The notes: generated by a model not told the origin, from the sequence alone. A stretch of 64,000 bases of DNA from Actinokineospora sp. NBRC 105648 (GCF_030269645.1 NZ_BSTR01000005.1:1-64000), one strand, 5' to 3'; counted from the stretch's first letter, positions 34,226 through 43,274 are shown. Numbers and translations: made by a program.

Positions 34226-34744
34226 ATGACAACGCCAACCGACCACGTGCCGGTCGAGAACCTGGCGATGCAGCAGCCGGCACCACCAGCCAACCGCGGG
34301 CTGAAGATCGCGCTCGCCGCCGCCGGAGTCGTCATCGCCTGCTTAGCCACCGCCCTCGGGGTCGTGGTGTCCAACAGCGACAATCCGCCACCCCAGGCGA
34401 GCGCACCGCCCGGCCCGCAGAGGTTCACGTTGCGCGGAACCTTCGAGCTCCACGCGGGCAGCAGTATGACCAGGGGGTCGGGGAACACCTGTGCGGGCAC
34501 GGGCGGGTACTCCGACATCGCTTCAGGCACGTCCGTGACCGTCTACGACGGCAGCGGCACGGTCCTCGGCGTCGACTACCTCGGGACGCCTCTGGCGGTG
34601 GGCTCGATCTGCACGTTCCAGTTCGGCGTGGCCGTCACAGCGGGCCACGACTACTACCAGGTCGAGGTGAGCCACCGCGGCAAGATCACCGTCACCGAGG
34701 CCGACGCGAAGGCCGGAAAAGTAAGCGCAACACTGGGCAACTAG
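34226..34744 (+). CDS. membrane-anchored extracytoplasmic protein
   Basis: The protein has 172 residues from the ATG at 34226 (a second ATG at 34190 is in frame). A short Pro-rich cytoplasmic part is followed by one membrane helix (IALAAAGVVIACLATALGVVV) and an outside domain of strands with FTLRGTFELHAGSS and SVTVYDGSGTVLGVDYLG. One Cys in NTCAGTGG and one in SICTFQF could form a disulfide. The domain resembles the beta-sandwich of small secreted proteins. No function is known. Confidence 0.7.
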   Translation: MTTPTDHVPVENLAMQQPAPPANRGLKIALAAAGVVIACLATALGVVVSNSDNPPPQASAPPGPQRFTLRGTFELHAGSSMTRGSGNTCAGTGGYSDIASGTSVTVYDGSGTVLGVDYLGTPLAVGSICTFQFGVAVTAGHDYYQVEVSHRGKITVTEADAKAGKVSATLGN

Positions 34745-35046
34745 CCCACCACACCAGCTCAACCACGACCCGCACAGCAGGCCCCCCACCCTGCGGCCAC
34801 CCGCAACGCGACCACCAAAGCCGCCAGCAAGCCCGCCCGGCTCGCCCGGCCCTCCGATGCGATCGCCGAAGGCGTGCGCGAGCCCACTTCGCTATCGACG
34901 CGATCGGCGAAGCCGTGAGCGAGCCCCAAGTAACCACGCCGGAACCGCAGCCGAACGCACCGTGGGGGTCTGGGGGCTCGGCCCCCAGGACAAAGGACGG
35001 GCGACCCGGTCCACGAACTCCGTGGACACGGGTCGCCCATCGCCCG
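34745..35046. other. non-coding region before the tRNA pair
   Basis: About 300 bp without a gene. It contains an imperfect direct repeat (about 28 bp at 34859-34886 and again at 34900-34927, both containing CGAA and ending in GAGCCC) and, at 34999-35038, a strong inverted repeat listed separately. No other signal is seen. Confidence 0.5.
34999..35038 (-). terminator. terminator of the tRNA-Pro gene
   Basis: GGGCGACCCGGTCCACG (34999-35015) pairs with CGTGGACACGGGTCGCCC (35021-35038), a 16-bp stem with a single bulged base and a 5-nt loop. It lies 8 bp downstream of the leftward tRNA-Pro. Confidence 0.7.
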
Positions 35047-35120
35047 TCGGGCTGACAGGATTTGAACCTGCGACCCTCCGCTCCCAAAGCGGATGCGCTA
35101 CCAAGCTGCGCCACAGCCCG
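35047..35120 (-). tRNA. tRNA-Pro (anticodon UGG)
   Basis: On the minus strand the acceptor arm CGGGCTG pairs with CAGCCCG, followed by discriminator A. The D arm (GCGCAGCTTGGTAGCGC), the anticodon loop TTTGGGA with TGG, and the T arm (GGTTCAAATCC) are all in place. The gene is 74 nt, and CCA is not encoded. It is divergent from the tRNA-Gly gene. Confidence 0.95.
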
Positions 35121-35177
35121 GGGTGGTGCGGGATCAGCCTAGCGTGACCCGCTAGGCTGTTTAACGCTCGGCCCTCC

Positions 35178-35248
35178 GCGGGCGTAGCTCAATGGTAGAG
35201 CCCTAGTCTTCCAAACTAGCTACGCGGGTTCGATTCCCGTCGCCCGCT
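35178..35248 (+). tRNA. tRNA-Gly (anticodon UCC)
   Basis: The acceptor GCGGGCG pairs with CGCCCGC (35241-35247), followed by discriminator T. The anticodon stem CTAGT/ACTAG holds loop CTTCCAA with TCC at 35210-35212. The T arm GGGTTCGATTCCC is standard. The gene is 71 nt with no encoded CCA. Confidence 0.95.
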
Positions 35249-35254
35249 CGGATC

Positions 35255-35282
35255 AACGGCCAGTCCCTCGGGACTGGCCGTT
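35255..35282 (+). terminator. terminator after tRNA-Gly
   Basis: AACGGCCAGTCC (35255-35266) and GGACTGGCCGTT (35271-35282) form a perfect 12-bp stem with a CTCG loop, followed by TCCTTAGG. It begins 7 bp after the tRNA. Confidence 0.8.
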
Positions 35283-35447
35283 TCCTTAGGTCACAAGGCC
35301 TTCTGGCCGTCGGACGTCCGGCCTTCAGGTCTTAACACCGAACGACGTGTCCTGCACCACAGCCAGCTGGGTGATTTACCGGCTCCGGCGCCAAGAACGG
35401 ATCAAAGGCCATGGTGCGGGTGGCCGCTGGTTCGGTAGGCAGGACAC

Positions 35448-35876
35448 ATGTCGCAATACGGCTATTCAGACACCGCCACGGCTTCTCGGGCGTCGGTGGG
35501 TGTGGGTGTCCTGGTCCTCGACGACGCCGGCCTGCTGCTCCTGCGCCACGACGGCCAACGTGACCGCTGCCACCGACTGCCGGGCGGCCCGCAACCCACC
35601 GGGGACACGCTGTCCGAGTCCGCCGTGCGGGCGGTGGAGGAGCAGACCGGGGTCCGGGTGGAGATCACCGGGCTGATCGGGGTGTACAGCGACGACTCGC
35701 AACCCTGGAGCACCGAGTTGGCGGTCTGCTTCCGCGGCAGGCCGGTCGGCGGCAGGCTGCGGACCGACCGGGCCCGGTGGGTCGAGCCCGAGCGGCCCGC
35801 CGAGCTGGCGCTGCCCGCCGGGTCCCGGGCGGTGGTCGAGCACTGCGTGGACGAGTCCGAGCCCTATTTCACCTGA
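35448..35876 (+). CDS. NUDIX-like protein with altered catalytic box
   Basis: This 142-residue protein has the NUDIX order: a strand VGVGVLVLDDAGLLLLRHD, then LPGGPQPTGDTLSESAVRAVEEQTGV, then strands and a helix. The NUDIX box normally reads R-E-x2-E-E-x-G; here it is R-A-V-E-E-Q-T-G, so the first Glu is Ala and the last is Gln. Two of the metal-binding Glu residues are missing, and activity may be lost or changed; it could be a binding protein or regulator. The ATG at 35448 follows GCAGGACA. It stands alone after the tRNA-Gly terminator. Confidence 0.75.
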   Translation: MSQYGYSDTATASRASVGVGVLVLDDAGLLLLRHDGQRDRCHRLPGGPQPTGDTLSESAVRAVEEQTGVRVEITGLIGVYSDDSQPWSTELAVCFRGRPVGGRLRTDRARWVEPERPAELALPAGSRAVVEHCVDESEPYFT

Positions 35877-36314
35877 TCCCGCGTGGCCGGGGTGGGGCGA
35901 GCGGCGACTCAGCGTGACGACGAGCCGATCTCACCTCAGCCCCGGGCGCCGGGGGAGTGGACCAACGGGTAGTTGATGACAGCGCGTGCGCGCGAACTCG
36001 GTCCTCGATAGGGCGACACCGACGCCCACGTACCCCATACCCGCGCCCGGACAGGGCACCTCGAGACGACAGGACGCGGACGCCGGGAATCCAAGTCCGG
36101 CGCGGCTACCTGCCGCCGAGCGCCCGACCGACCGGCTCGCTTACGTGCTGGTGCAGCCAAACGGCGAGGCACGCTGGCGCCGGGGAGTGCACACAGCCGA
36201 TCGGGCGGGTGGATCCAGTCAGTGACAACATGGCGGCAAAGCCCCCGTGCGACGCCGGTGGAGGCAACACCAGGCTCTGCGGGACGACGAACGCAGCGTG
36301 GCCGGCCGGGCGTG
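35877..36314. other. non-coding region between the NUDIX-like and GNAT genes
   Basis: About 440 bp in which I see no supported gene, RNA or repeat. Short open frames lack starts and family content. Confidence 0.45.
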
Positions 36315-36836
36315 TCAGCTCGGGTTCGGGGGTCTGCGGGCGTACTCCACCTCCAGCACCGGTCGGCCGTCCCCGTAGTCGCGCTCCCGGATCAGGCCGG
36401 TCTCGACGAAACCCGCGCTGGTGTAGAACCGCCGCGCGCGGTTGGCGCCGGTGAGGGTCCAGAGCCGCAACCTCCGGTAGCCGGCCGAGCCCTCCCAAAC
36501 ACCGTCGAGCAGGGTCTGGGCCACGCCGCTGCCCCAGGAGCCCGGGTGGGTGTAGAGGGCCCTCAGCTCGCCGTCGTGCGGGTTGTCCGGGTGGGTGCCG
36601 TGGCGGGCGAAGGCGACGACGCGATCGGTCCGCAGCGCCACCAGGACGGTGTCGCCGCGCAGATTCGCCAGTCGGGCGGGCCAACCGGTCCGGCGCCGCT
36701 CCACGAGCACGCGGAACAGGTCGCCCTCGAAGAGGTCTTGGTAGGCGGCGCGCCAGGCTTCGGCGTGGACTCGGCCGATCTCGGACGCGTCGGCCGGAGT
36801 GGCTTCGCGGACCAGGACCGGTGCGCCCACCCTCAC
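36315..36836 (-). CDS. GNAT-family N-acetyltransferase
   Basis: The protein has 173 residues from the GTG at 36836. It reads VLVREATPADASEIGRVHAEAWRAAY, then DTVLVALRTDRVVAFARHG, LRALYTHPGSWGSGVAQTLLDG (acetyl-CoA-binding motif, Q/R-x2-G-x-G/A-like), LRLWTLTGANRARRFYTSAGF and GLIRERDYGDGRPVLEVEY. It is a normal GNAT protein with an unknown acceptor. It is divergent from the Eis-like gene; starts further upstream would overlap that promoter. Confidence 0.88.
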   Translation of the reverse strand: MRVGAPVLVREATPADASEIGRVHAEAWRAAYQDLFEGDLFRVLVERRRTGWPARLANLRGDTVLVALRTDRVVAFARHGTHPDNPHDGELRALYTHPGSWGSGVAQTLLDGVWEGSAGYRRLRLWTLTGANRARRFYTSAGFVETGLIRERDYGDGRPVLEVEYARRPPNPS

Positions 36837-36939
36837 CGGACACCCGCCCGAAAGGTGATGGGTAACCCCATCGGGTAACTCTAACGGGTCACGCAATTGC
36901 CTGGCGCAATCCCCTGAACCCGCGTAGACACCTGGTGTC

Positions 36940-38142
36940 GTGGACACCTACACCTTGCGCGCGATCACCGAGACCGACCTGCCGGGCAGCGCCGCGCTGA
37001 TGGCACAAGCGTTCCTACTCGACCACCGGGCTGAGGAGTTCCAGGCCATGCTGGGGCCGATCCTCGGCAGCGGTCCGGCGACCGGCGCCTTCGACGGCGA
37101 CCAGATCGTCGGCTGCCTGTTCGTGCTGAACCGCACCGTCTGCCTGCCGGGTACCGGGCTGGTCCCGTTCGGCGGGGTCAGCAGCGTCGCGGTGGCCCCG
37201 GACCACCGCAGGCGCGGACTGCTCACGCGCATCATGCGGGCGACGCTCACCGAGTCGAGCCCGGCCATCAGCGGGCTGTGGGCCTCCGAGGCGCCCATCT
37301 ACGGCCGGTTCGGCTTCGGCCAGGCGACCGAGACCCAGGACGCCACGATCAGGTCGAAGGCGCCGTTCCGAGCCGGGATCGACCTCGGCACCGACCGGGT
37401 GCGGGAGCTCTCGCGCGAGCGGGCGTGGCCGCTGGTGCACGAGATCTACGACCAGTACGCCGCCACCCGCGTGGGGATGCTCGGGCGCGAGGAAGTGAAC
37501 TGGGAATACCACTACCACGACTCCGTCGCGGCCCGCCGCGACGCTTCGGCCTACCGGTTCGTGATCCATCCCGAGGGCTATGCGGCGTTCCGCGTGCGCG
37601 GTGTGTGGGAGGACAACGGGCCCGCGGGCAAGGTCTCGGTGCACGAGTTCGTCGCGCTGACCCCGCAGGCGCACGCCGCGCTGTGGCGGTACCTGCTCGA
37701 CCTGGACCACGCCGCGGAGCTCACCGCGAACCTGGCGACCGACGACCTGCTGCCGTTGATCTTGTTCGACCCGCGGGCCACCGTGCGCAAGACCCTGCAC
37801 GCCCTGCACATCCGCCTCACCGACGTGGCCCGCGCGCTGCCGATGCGGGGGTACTCGGCGCCGGTTGACGTCGTGATCGACGTCGCCGACGAGTTCTGCC
37901 CATGGAACGCGGGAAAGCTGCGGTTCACCGTGTCGGCGGGGGTGGCGACCGTCGAGCGGACCACGGCGGCGGCGGACCTGTCGACCAGTTCGACCGAGCT
38001 GGGCGCAGCCTTCCTGGGCGGCACGCGGCTCACCGCGCTGGCCGCGGCCGGGCGGGTCCAGGAGCACACCGCCGGGGCGGTGGCGGCGCTGTCGGCGGCG
38101 TTCCTCGCCGAGCGGGAACCGGTCTGCCAGGAAATCTTCTGA
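36940..38142 (+). CDS. Eis-like acetyltransferase (GNAT plus sterol-carrier fold)
   Basis: The 400-residue protein has a GNAT domain at the N-terminus (LPGSAALMAQAFLLDHRAEEF, VSSVAVAPDHRRRGLLTRIM, LWASEAPIYGRFGFGQAT), a second degenerate GNAT domain, and a C-terminal sterol-carrier-like domain. It ends in CQEIF: in Mycobacterium Eis the C-terminal Phe carboxylate acts as a general base, and the final F is kept here. Eis proteins acetylate many amines including aminoglycosides. The GTG at 36940 starts it. The role in this organism is unknown. Confidence 0.85.
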   Translation: MDTYTLRAITETDLPGSAALMAQAFLLDHRAEEFQAMLGPILGSGPATGAFDGDQIVGCLFVLNRTVCLPGTGLVPFGGVSSVAVAPDHRRRGLLTRIMRATLTESSPAISGLWASEAPIYGRFGFGQATETQDATIRSKAPFRAGIDLGTDRVRELSRERAWPLVHEIYDQYAATRVGMLGREEVNWEYHYHDSVAARRDASAYRFVIHPEGYAAFRVRGVWEDNGPAGKVSVHEFVALTPQAHAALWRYLLDLDHAAELTANLATDDLLPLILFDPRATVRKTLHALHIRLTDVARALPMRGYSAPVDVVIDVADEFCPWNAGKLRFTVSAGVATVERTTAAADLSTSSTELGAAFLGGTRLTALAAAGRVQEHTAGAVAALSAAFLAEREPVCQEIF

Positions 38143-38208
38143 CAGCGGGCCGGGAACCCCAGCGGTAGCGTCCTTCGTTGTCCGTGTCAGCCGGACTGAG
38201 GAGGCCGC

Positions 38209-38979
38209 ATGGACGGCACGCTGGTATTCCTGGTCATCCTGGTCGCCGTGGTGGCGATCGGCGTCCTGGTCGCGCGCAACCGGACCAGCGCGCGGGCCCA
38301 ACAGCTCGACGACGCCAAGGCCGAGGCCCGGCGCTGGGTGGAACGGCTGGGCGGGCAGGTGATGAGCCTGACCGGCACGGACGAGGCGTCCCGCCAGGCC
38401 CTGGCCGACGCCGCCGAGCGCTACACGGCGGCCGGGTCGCAGATGGACCAGGCGCTGACCGCCGAGCAGTGCAGGCTGGTCACCCGCACCGCGATGGAGG
38501 GGCTCTACTACGTGCGCGCCGCACGAACGGCGATGGGTCTGGACCCTGGACCGGAGCTACCGGTCGACGCCGAGCAGGAGCGGGCCGGACGGGTCGAGCA
38601 GGACCGGCGGGTGCGGGTCGAGGGGCACGAGTACGAGGCCTCGCCCGAACCCGGGCGCAGCACGCCGCACTACTACCCGGGCGGGCGCGTGGCCGGGCGA
38701 CCGGTGCCGCGGGGGTGGTACAGCGAGCCGTGGTGGAAGCCGGCGCTGGTGGCGGGCGCCTGGGGGCTGGGGACGGTGCTGCTGTTCGACGCGATGTTCT
38801 CGGGGATGGCGGGGATCCCGGACGCCTCGGCCTGGGAGTCGGGGTATGACGCGGGGCAGGCGGACGCGATGTCGGATGGGGGCGGGGACTGGGGTGGCGA
38901 CTCTGGGGCGGACTGGGGTGGCGACTCTGGGTGGGGTGACTCGGGTGGCGGGTTCGATGGTGGGTTTGACGGGTTCTGA
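38209..38979 (+). CDS. two-helix membrane protein with Gly/Asp-rich tail
   Basis: This 256-residue protein has an N-terminal helix (LVFLVILVAVVAIGVLVA), an Ala/Arg/Glu-rich helical section (QQLDDAKAEARRWVERLG), a Pro/Gly linker and a second hydrophobic segment (LVAGAWGLGTVLLFDAMF). The tail repeats GGDWGGDSGADWGGDSGWGD and ends in GGFDGGFDGF. Tails of this kind occur in actinobacterial TPM-like and DUF1542-like proteins. Function is unknown. The gene is followed by a long region with an inverted repeat. Confidence 0.75.
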   Translation: MDGTLVFLVILVAVVAIGVLVARNRTSARAQQLDDAKAEARRWVERLGGQVMSLTGTDEASRQALADAAERYTAAGSQMDQALTAEQCRLVTRTAMEGLYYVRAARTAMGLDPGPELPVDAEQERAGRVEQDRRVRVEGHEYEASPEPGRSTPHYYPGGRVAGRPVPRGWYSEPWWKPALVAGAWGLGTVLLFDAMFSGMAGIPDASAWESGYDAGQADAMSDGGGDWGGDSGADWGGDSGWGDSGGGFDGGFDGF

Positions 38980-39427
38980 TCGGGGTTGAGGGCTGGGGCT
39001 TCGGGCGGGTGCCGTCTAGGTTCGCTTGAAGCGGGTGCCGTCGGGGTTTGCTTTGGTGGGGGTGCTCGATTGGGTGGAGTGGCTTTGCTTGGGGCCCCTA
39101 AGAAAAGAGGCGCCGGGGTGAAGCGGGTGGGGAAGGGATCACCCACGCCGGGACCAGGCTAGCGCCTCTTTTCTCCCCAAACAAAGCCACTCCACCCAAT
39201 CGAGCAGACTGCTGATGAGTGCGGCTTCGGGGGTGGGCGGGTCTGGTGCACCCCGGATTTCTGGTGGGTTCCAGCGGTGTTGGCTTGGTGCACCACGGTA
39301 GTTGGTGAGGCTCGCTTGGCGCGGAATGGCTGCCTGGCGGGATTCCGGCGAGGCTGGGAGGGTCGCTCGGTTCGGCCCGGCTGGGCTAGCAGTGCGCTGG
39401 CGGTTCGTTCGGTGAACCTGCTGCTGG
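38980..39427. other. non-coding region with large inverted repeat
   Basis: About 450 bp without a supported gene. GCGGGTGCCGTC occurs twice early in the region. The main content is the inverted repeat at 39063-39206, listed separately. The right part up to the nei stop has no recognisable signal. Confidence 0.5.
39063..39206. repeat. inverted repeat with about 45-bp arms
   Basis: The left arm (39063-39113) begins TGCTCGATTGGGTGGAGTGG; the right arm (39162-39206) is its reverse complement over 25 bases without mismatch, then matches again through AGAAAAGAGGCGC after one substitution and a 6-base insertion in the left arm. The loop is 48 nt. It could be a hairpin terminator between two genes, a MITE, or an RNA gene. 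Confidence 0.85.
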
Positions 39428-40237
39428 TCAAGCAGGTTGGCAGGTTGGGCACCAGTAGTTGTTGCGTGCGGCCAAGACCTCGCCCATTACCGGTGTGCCG
39501 CAGACGAGGCAGGGTTGGCCGGTGCGGCGGTAGACGTAGACCTCTCCCCCGTGGCGGTCTTGGCGTGGGGCACGGCCGGTTGCCTCTGGGAGGTGTTCGT
39601 CGCGGACTGTGTCTATTCGTCCTCTTCGGACACCCAGGCGCATGAGGGTGGCCAGGTCTGGCCACATCTCCTTCCACACCGTGTGGTCCAGGGAGCGGCC
39701 GGGGATCAGGGGGTGGATTCCGTGGCGGAACAACAACTCTGCCCGGTAGATGTTGCCGATGCCTGCTACCACCGACTGGTCCATCAGCAGTACCGCGATC
39801 GAGGTGCGGGACTTGGCGATCTTGGTCCACGCCTTGTCCGGGTCCGCGTCGCGCCGTAGTGGGTCTGGGCCGAGACGGGCGTGGATTGCGGCTACCTCGT
39901 CTGGAGTCAGTACCTCGCAGGCGGTTGGGCCGCGTAGGTCTGTCCACTGTGTACTACTGACCAGGCGCATGCGGATCTGGCCGACGGGGGCCGGGGCCGG
40001 TGGGGTGCCGTCGGTGAACTTGCCGTAGAGGCCCAGGTGTATGTGCACCGTGTGGCCGTTTACGTAGTTGTGGAACAGGTGTTTGCCGTGCGCTTCCGCC
40101 TTCGCCAGGACCTGACCGTCCACAAGGGAGGCACCGCTGGCGAACCTGCCCTGGGGGCTGGTCACCGCCAGCGGTTGGCCCGCGTAGGTGCGTTGGTGGG
40201 AGCGGGCTAGTCGGTGGAGGGTGTGGCCCTCAGGCAT
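39428..40237 (-). CDS. nei: Nei/Fpg-family DNA glycosylase
   Basis: The 269-residue protein starts MPEGHTLHRLAR; the exposed Pro-Glu is the catalytic pair after Met removal. The H2TH region includes LLMDQSVVAGIGNIYRAELLF, and a zinc finger closes the protein (CLVCG, then CPTC, C-x2-C-x16-C-x2-C). P-E-G-H rather than P-E-L-P marks the Nei branch, which removes oxidised pyrimidines; the neighbour rpiB matches the mycobacterial Rv2464c-Rv2465c order. It overlaps rpiB by 8 bp, so the two are coupled. Confidence 0.92.
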   Translation of the reverse strand: MPEGHTLHRLARSHQRTYAGQPLAVTSPQGRFASGASLVDGQVLAKAEAHGKHLFHNYVNGHTVHIHLGLYGKFTDGTPPAPAPVGQIRMRLVSSTQWTDLRGPTACEVLTPDEVAAIHARLGPDPLRRDADPDKAWTKIAKSRTSIAVLLMDQSVVAGIGNIYRAELLFRHGIHPLIPGRSLDHTVWKEMWPDLATLMRLGVRRGRIDTVRDEHLPEATGRAPRQDRHGGEVYVYRRTGQPCLVCGTPVMGEVLAARNNYWCPTCQPA

Positions 40238-40703
40238 TCGGCAGTGCGGGCGGTTCGCCGGTGCGCTCGAACTCCGTCAGCAGGTTGATGCGGCGGATGT
40301 GGCGCTCGTCGCCGGAGAACGGGGTGGTCAGGAAGGCCTCGACGATCTCGGTAGCCTCCTGCGTCGTGTGCATGCGGGCGCCGACACCGATGACCTGGGC
40401 GTCGTTGTGCTGGCGGCACAGCTGGGCGATCTCGGTGCTCCAGGCCAGCGCGGCACGGCAGCCCTTGACCTTGTTGGCCGCGATCTGCTCGCCGTTGCCC
40501 GAGCCGCCGATGACCACGCCCAGGCTGCCCGGGTCGGCCACCACGCGGCGGGCGGTCTCGACGCAGAAGGGGGGGTAGTCGTCCAGGGCGTCGTAGGCAT
40601 GCGGTCCCACGTCCACGACCTCGTGCCCGGCGGCGGCGAGGTGGTCGACGAGGTGGGACTTCAGCTCGAAGCCCGCGTGGTCAGAACCCAGGTAAACGCG
40701 CAC
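40230..40703 (-). CDS. rpiB: ribose-5-phosphate isomerase B
   Basis: RpiB interconverts ribose-5-phosphate and ribulose-5-phosphate. The 157-residue protein has VYLGSDHAGFELKSHL (Asp and His in the active site), GVVIGGSGNGEQIAANKVKG, HNDAQVIGVGARM and IRRINLLTEFE. In actinobacteria the usual catalytic Cys is replaced by Glu in GSGNGEQ, seen here. It is followed by nei with an 8-bp overlap. Length and start (ATG at 40703) are normal. Confidence 0.95.
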   Translation of the reverse strand: MRVYLGSDHAGFELKSHLVDHLAAAGHEVVDVGPHAYDALDDYPPFCVETARRVVADPGSLGVVIGGSGNGEQIAANKVKGCRAALAWSTEIAQLCRQHNDAQVIGVGARMHTTQEATEIVEAFLTTPFSGDERHIRRINLLTEFERTGEPPALPNA

Positions 40704-40792
40704 CGCACCAGTGTCCCATCCGGGCGTTCGGGGGGCGCGGGCGGGCGAACCACGAACGGCGGACCGCCCGGCGCAGGGTGTAGAACCGGGCG

Positions 40793-41593
40793 ATGACGTG
40801 GATCGAACTGGAGGACGGGGTGTACGCCCGGCGCTACGCCGAACTCGACCAGACGCTGGGGCTGGTGGTCGGGGAGCGGCGGTGCGTCGTGGTCGACACC
40901 GGCACGGACGAGGTACACGGGGCCGAGTGGGCGGCGGCTGTGCGGGAGGTCACCGATCTACCGTGGACGGTGGTGATCACGCACGCGCACTGGGACCACT
41001 TCCTCGGGACCACCGCGTTCGAGGGCGCGCCGGTGTGGGCGCACCCGGGTTGCCGTACGGAAATGGTTGCGCACGGGCGCTACCAGGCCGAGAAGTGGGC
41101 GCAGACCTACCGCGAACAAGGAAAGGACGAACTCGCCGAGCGGTTGCTGGCCGCGCGGCTCGTGCTGCCAGACCACGAAGTGACCGATCCAGTGACCCTT
41201 GACCTGGGCGACCGGGTGGTCACCCTCGTGCACCCCGGGCGGGGGCACACCGACAACGACGTCCTGGTGCACGTGCCCGACGCGGCCGTCGTGTTCGCGG
41301 GTGACACCGTCGAGCAAGGGGCGCCACCCTCGATCGGGCGGGACGGGTACCCGCTCGAATGGCCAACGGCGCTCGACGCGCTGTTGGAACTGGGGCCGCG
41401 CACGGTTGTCCCAGGGCATGGGGAGCCTGTCGACGCGGGATTCGTCCGGGCGCAGCGGGCGGAGTTGGCCACCGTGGCCAGCCTCTTCGACGGCGTGCGC
41501 AGTGGTGAACTGACCGTCGAAGAGGCGTTGCGGCACTCCCCCTACCCCGAGGACGCCACCCGCCCCGCCCTGGAACACGGGCAGGTGGGGTAG
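40793..41593 (+). CDS. MBL-fold metallohydrolase
   Basis: The 266-residue protein has the metallo-beta-lactamase signature VVITHAHWDHFLGTT (H-x-H-x-D-H), then VHPGRGHTDNDVLVH, VVFAGDTVEQGAPP and TVVPGHGEPVD, which supply the remaining zinc ligands. It is a general hydrolase of the cyclase/glyoxalase-II type. The ATG at 40793 fits. A decayed reading frame begins immediately after its stop. It is divergent from rpiB. Confidence 0.9.
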   Translation: MTWIELEDGVYARRYAELDQTLGLVVGERRCVVVDTGTDEVHGAEWAAAVREVTDLPWTVVITHAHWDHFLGTTAFEGAPVWAHPGCRTEMVAHGRYQAEKWAQTYREQGKDELAERLLAARLVLPDHEVTDPVTLDLGDRVVTLVHPGRGHTDNDVLVHVPDAAVVFAGDTVEQGAPPSIGRDGYPLEWPTALDALLELGPRTVVPGHGEPVDAGFVRAQRAELATVASLFDGVRSGELTVEEALRHSPYPEDATRPALEHGQVG

Positions 41594-41596
41594 ACG

Positions 41597-41755
41597 ATCG
41601 AAGAGCCCGATCCGCAGCCCCTCGTTCGGCGGCTTACCGCTGAGGAGTTGGTCGAGCGGCACAAGAAGCTGCCGCGCGTCGACCACGACCGCATGCGGCG
41701 TGAGAACGACGAAGACTTCGGCGGCGAAGACCGCGTCGGTGCCGACGACCGCTGA
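41597..41755 (+). pseudogene. remnant resembling the C-terminus of an antitoxin
   Basis: In the same frame as the MBL gene but after its stop, about 52 codons read [20 protein letters not shown], then [18 protein letters not shown], ending in DDR and a stop. There is no start codon with a ribosome-binding site. The charged, helix-forming pattern with LP-x-VD resembles the C-terminal neck of Phd/VapB-type antitoxins that bind PIN or RelE toxins. No toxin gene is next to it. It is either a remnant or an unusual read-through product; I favour a remnant. Confidence 0.45.
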
Positions 41756-41846
41756 ATGGGAGCCTTGTGTTCAACCCGGGGCTGCTCGCGGCAGTGGTTG
41801 AGCTGTGCGGGGCGGGTCCGTGACGGCCCCGCCCGCCCCGGTTGCC

Positions 41847-43274
41847 TCAGCGCTGGATGGACTTGACCTCGGTGAACTCCTCCAGGCCGAACCGGCCCAG
41901 TTCGCGGCCGTTGCCGGACTGCTTGTAGCCGCCGAAGGGGGCTACCGGGTTGAACGCGCCGCCGTTGACGTCGACCTGGCCGGTGCGCAAGCGCTTGGCG
42001 ACGGCGAGGGCTCGGTCGGTGTCGGCGCTGAAGACCGCGCCCGCGAGTCCGTACACAGTGGAGTTGGCGATCGCGACCGCCTCGTCCTCGTCGGCGTACG
42101 GGAGGATCGACAGGACCGGGCCGAAGATCTCCTCCTGGGCGATGCGCATGTCCGAGCGCACGTTCGCGAAGACCGTCGGCGGAACGTAAGCGCCGCGCTC
42201 GGGGAGGTTGTCCCTTTTGCCGCCGTAGGCCAAGTCCGCGCCCTCGTCGATGCCGACCTGGATGTAGTCGAGCACGCGGTCGCGCTGGGCGGCCGAGGAC
42301 ATCGGGCCGATGCGGGTGGACTCGTCGAGGGGGTCGCCGACGGTGTACTTCGCGGCCGCGGCGGCGGCGAGTTCGACGGCCTGGTCGTGCAGGGCGGCCG
42401 GGACCAGCATGCGGGTCCACGCGGTGCAGGTCTGGCCGCCGTTGATGTAGGTGTTGGCCAGGCCGATCTTGACCGCGCGGGCGAGGTCGGCGTCGTCGAG
42501 GACCACGTTGGCGGACTTGCCACCCAGCTCCAGGGCGACCCGCTTCACCGTCTCCGCCGCGACCGCGGAGACGCGCTTGCCCGCGGCGGTGGAACCGGTG
42601 AAGGAGACCATGTCCACCCCGCGGTGGGCCGCGATGGCCTCGCCGACGACCGGGCCGGTGCCGTGCACCAGGTTGACCACGCCGTCCGGGATGCCCGCGG
42701 CGGCGAGGATCTCCAGGAACAGGTTGGCGTTGAGCGGGGCGACCTCGCTCGGCTTGAGCACCACCGTGTTGCCCGCCGCCAGCGCGGGGGCGACCTTGGC
42801 GACGATCTGGTGCAGCGGGTAGTTCCACGGCGTGATCGCGCCGACGACGCCGACCGGCTCGCGCAGCACCAGCGAGTTCCCGACCTCCTCGGCGAAGGAG
42901 TAGCCGCCCTCGACCAGGTCGGCGATGCCCGCGGACGTGGCGGCGGGCAGGGTCGCCTGGACCTTGGTGGCGAACCCGATCGGCGAGCCCATCTCGGCGG
43001 TGATCGTCGCGGCGATCTCGGCGCGCCGGGCGGTCAGGCCCTCGGACACCCGGCGGACGGCGGCGGCGCGCTCGGCGGGCGGCACCGCGGCCCAGGCCGG
43101 GAACGCCTCGGCGGCGGCGGCGACCGCGGTGTCCACATCGGCCGGTGTGCCCGCCGGGACGGTGGCGATGACCTGCTCGGTGGCCGGGTTGACCACCTCG
43201 ATCCGGTCGCCCGCCTGCTCGATCAGCCTGCCGCCGATGACGTGGCCGGTGCGGGTGGTGACGGGGGCAGCCAT
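41847..43274 (-). CDS. aldehyde dehydrogenase
   Basis: The 475-residue protein has [48 protein letters not shown] (general base Glu) and the catalytic Cys in [10 protein letters not shown], then [13 protein letters not shown] and [15 protein letters not shown]. All sites of an NAD(P)-dependent aldehyde dehydrogenase are present. Substrate cannot be told. It stands alone with its ATG at 43274 and about 140 bp to the next gene. Confidence 0.93.
   Translation of the reverse strand: MAAPVTTRTGHVIGGRLIEQAGDRIEVVNPATEQVIATVPAGTPADVDTAVAAAAEAFPAWAAVPPAERAAAVRRVSEGLTARRAEIAATITAEMGSPIGFATKVQATLPAATSAGIADLVEGGYSFAEEVGNSLVLREPVGVVGAITPWNYPLHQIVAKVAPALAAGNTVVLKPSEVAPLNANLFLEILAAAGIPDGVVNLVHGTGPVVGEAIAAHRGVDMVSFTGSTAAGKRVSAVAAETVKRVALELGGKSANVVLDDADLARAVKIGLANTYINGGQTCTAWTRMLVPAALHDQAVELAAAAAAKYTVGDPLDESTRIGPMSSAAQRDRVLDYIQVGIDEGADLAYGGKRDNLPERGAYVPPTVFANVRSDMRIAQEEIFGPVLSILPYADEDEAVAIANSTVYGLAGAVFSADTDRALAVAKRLRTGQVDVNGGAFNPVAPFGGYKQSGNGRELGRFGLEEFTEVKSIQR

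Noticed and set aside
34859-34927. Repeat element before the tRNA genes
   Set aside because: The two copies differ at several bases and are only about 28 bp; too weak to call a mobile or regulatory element.
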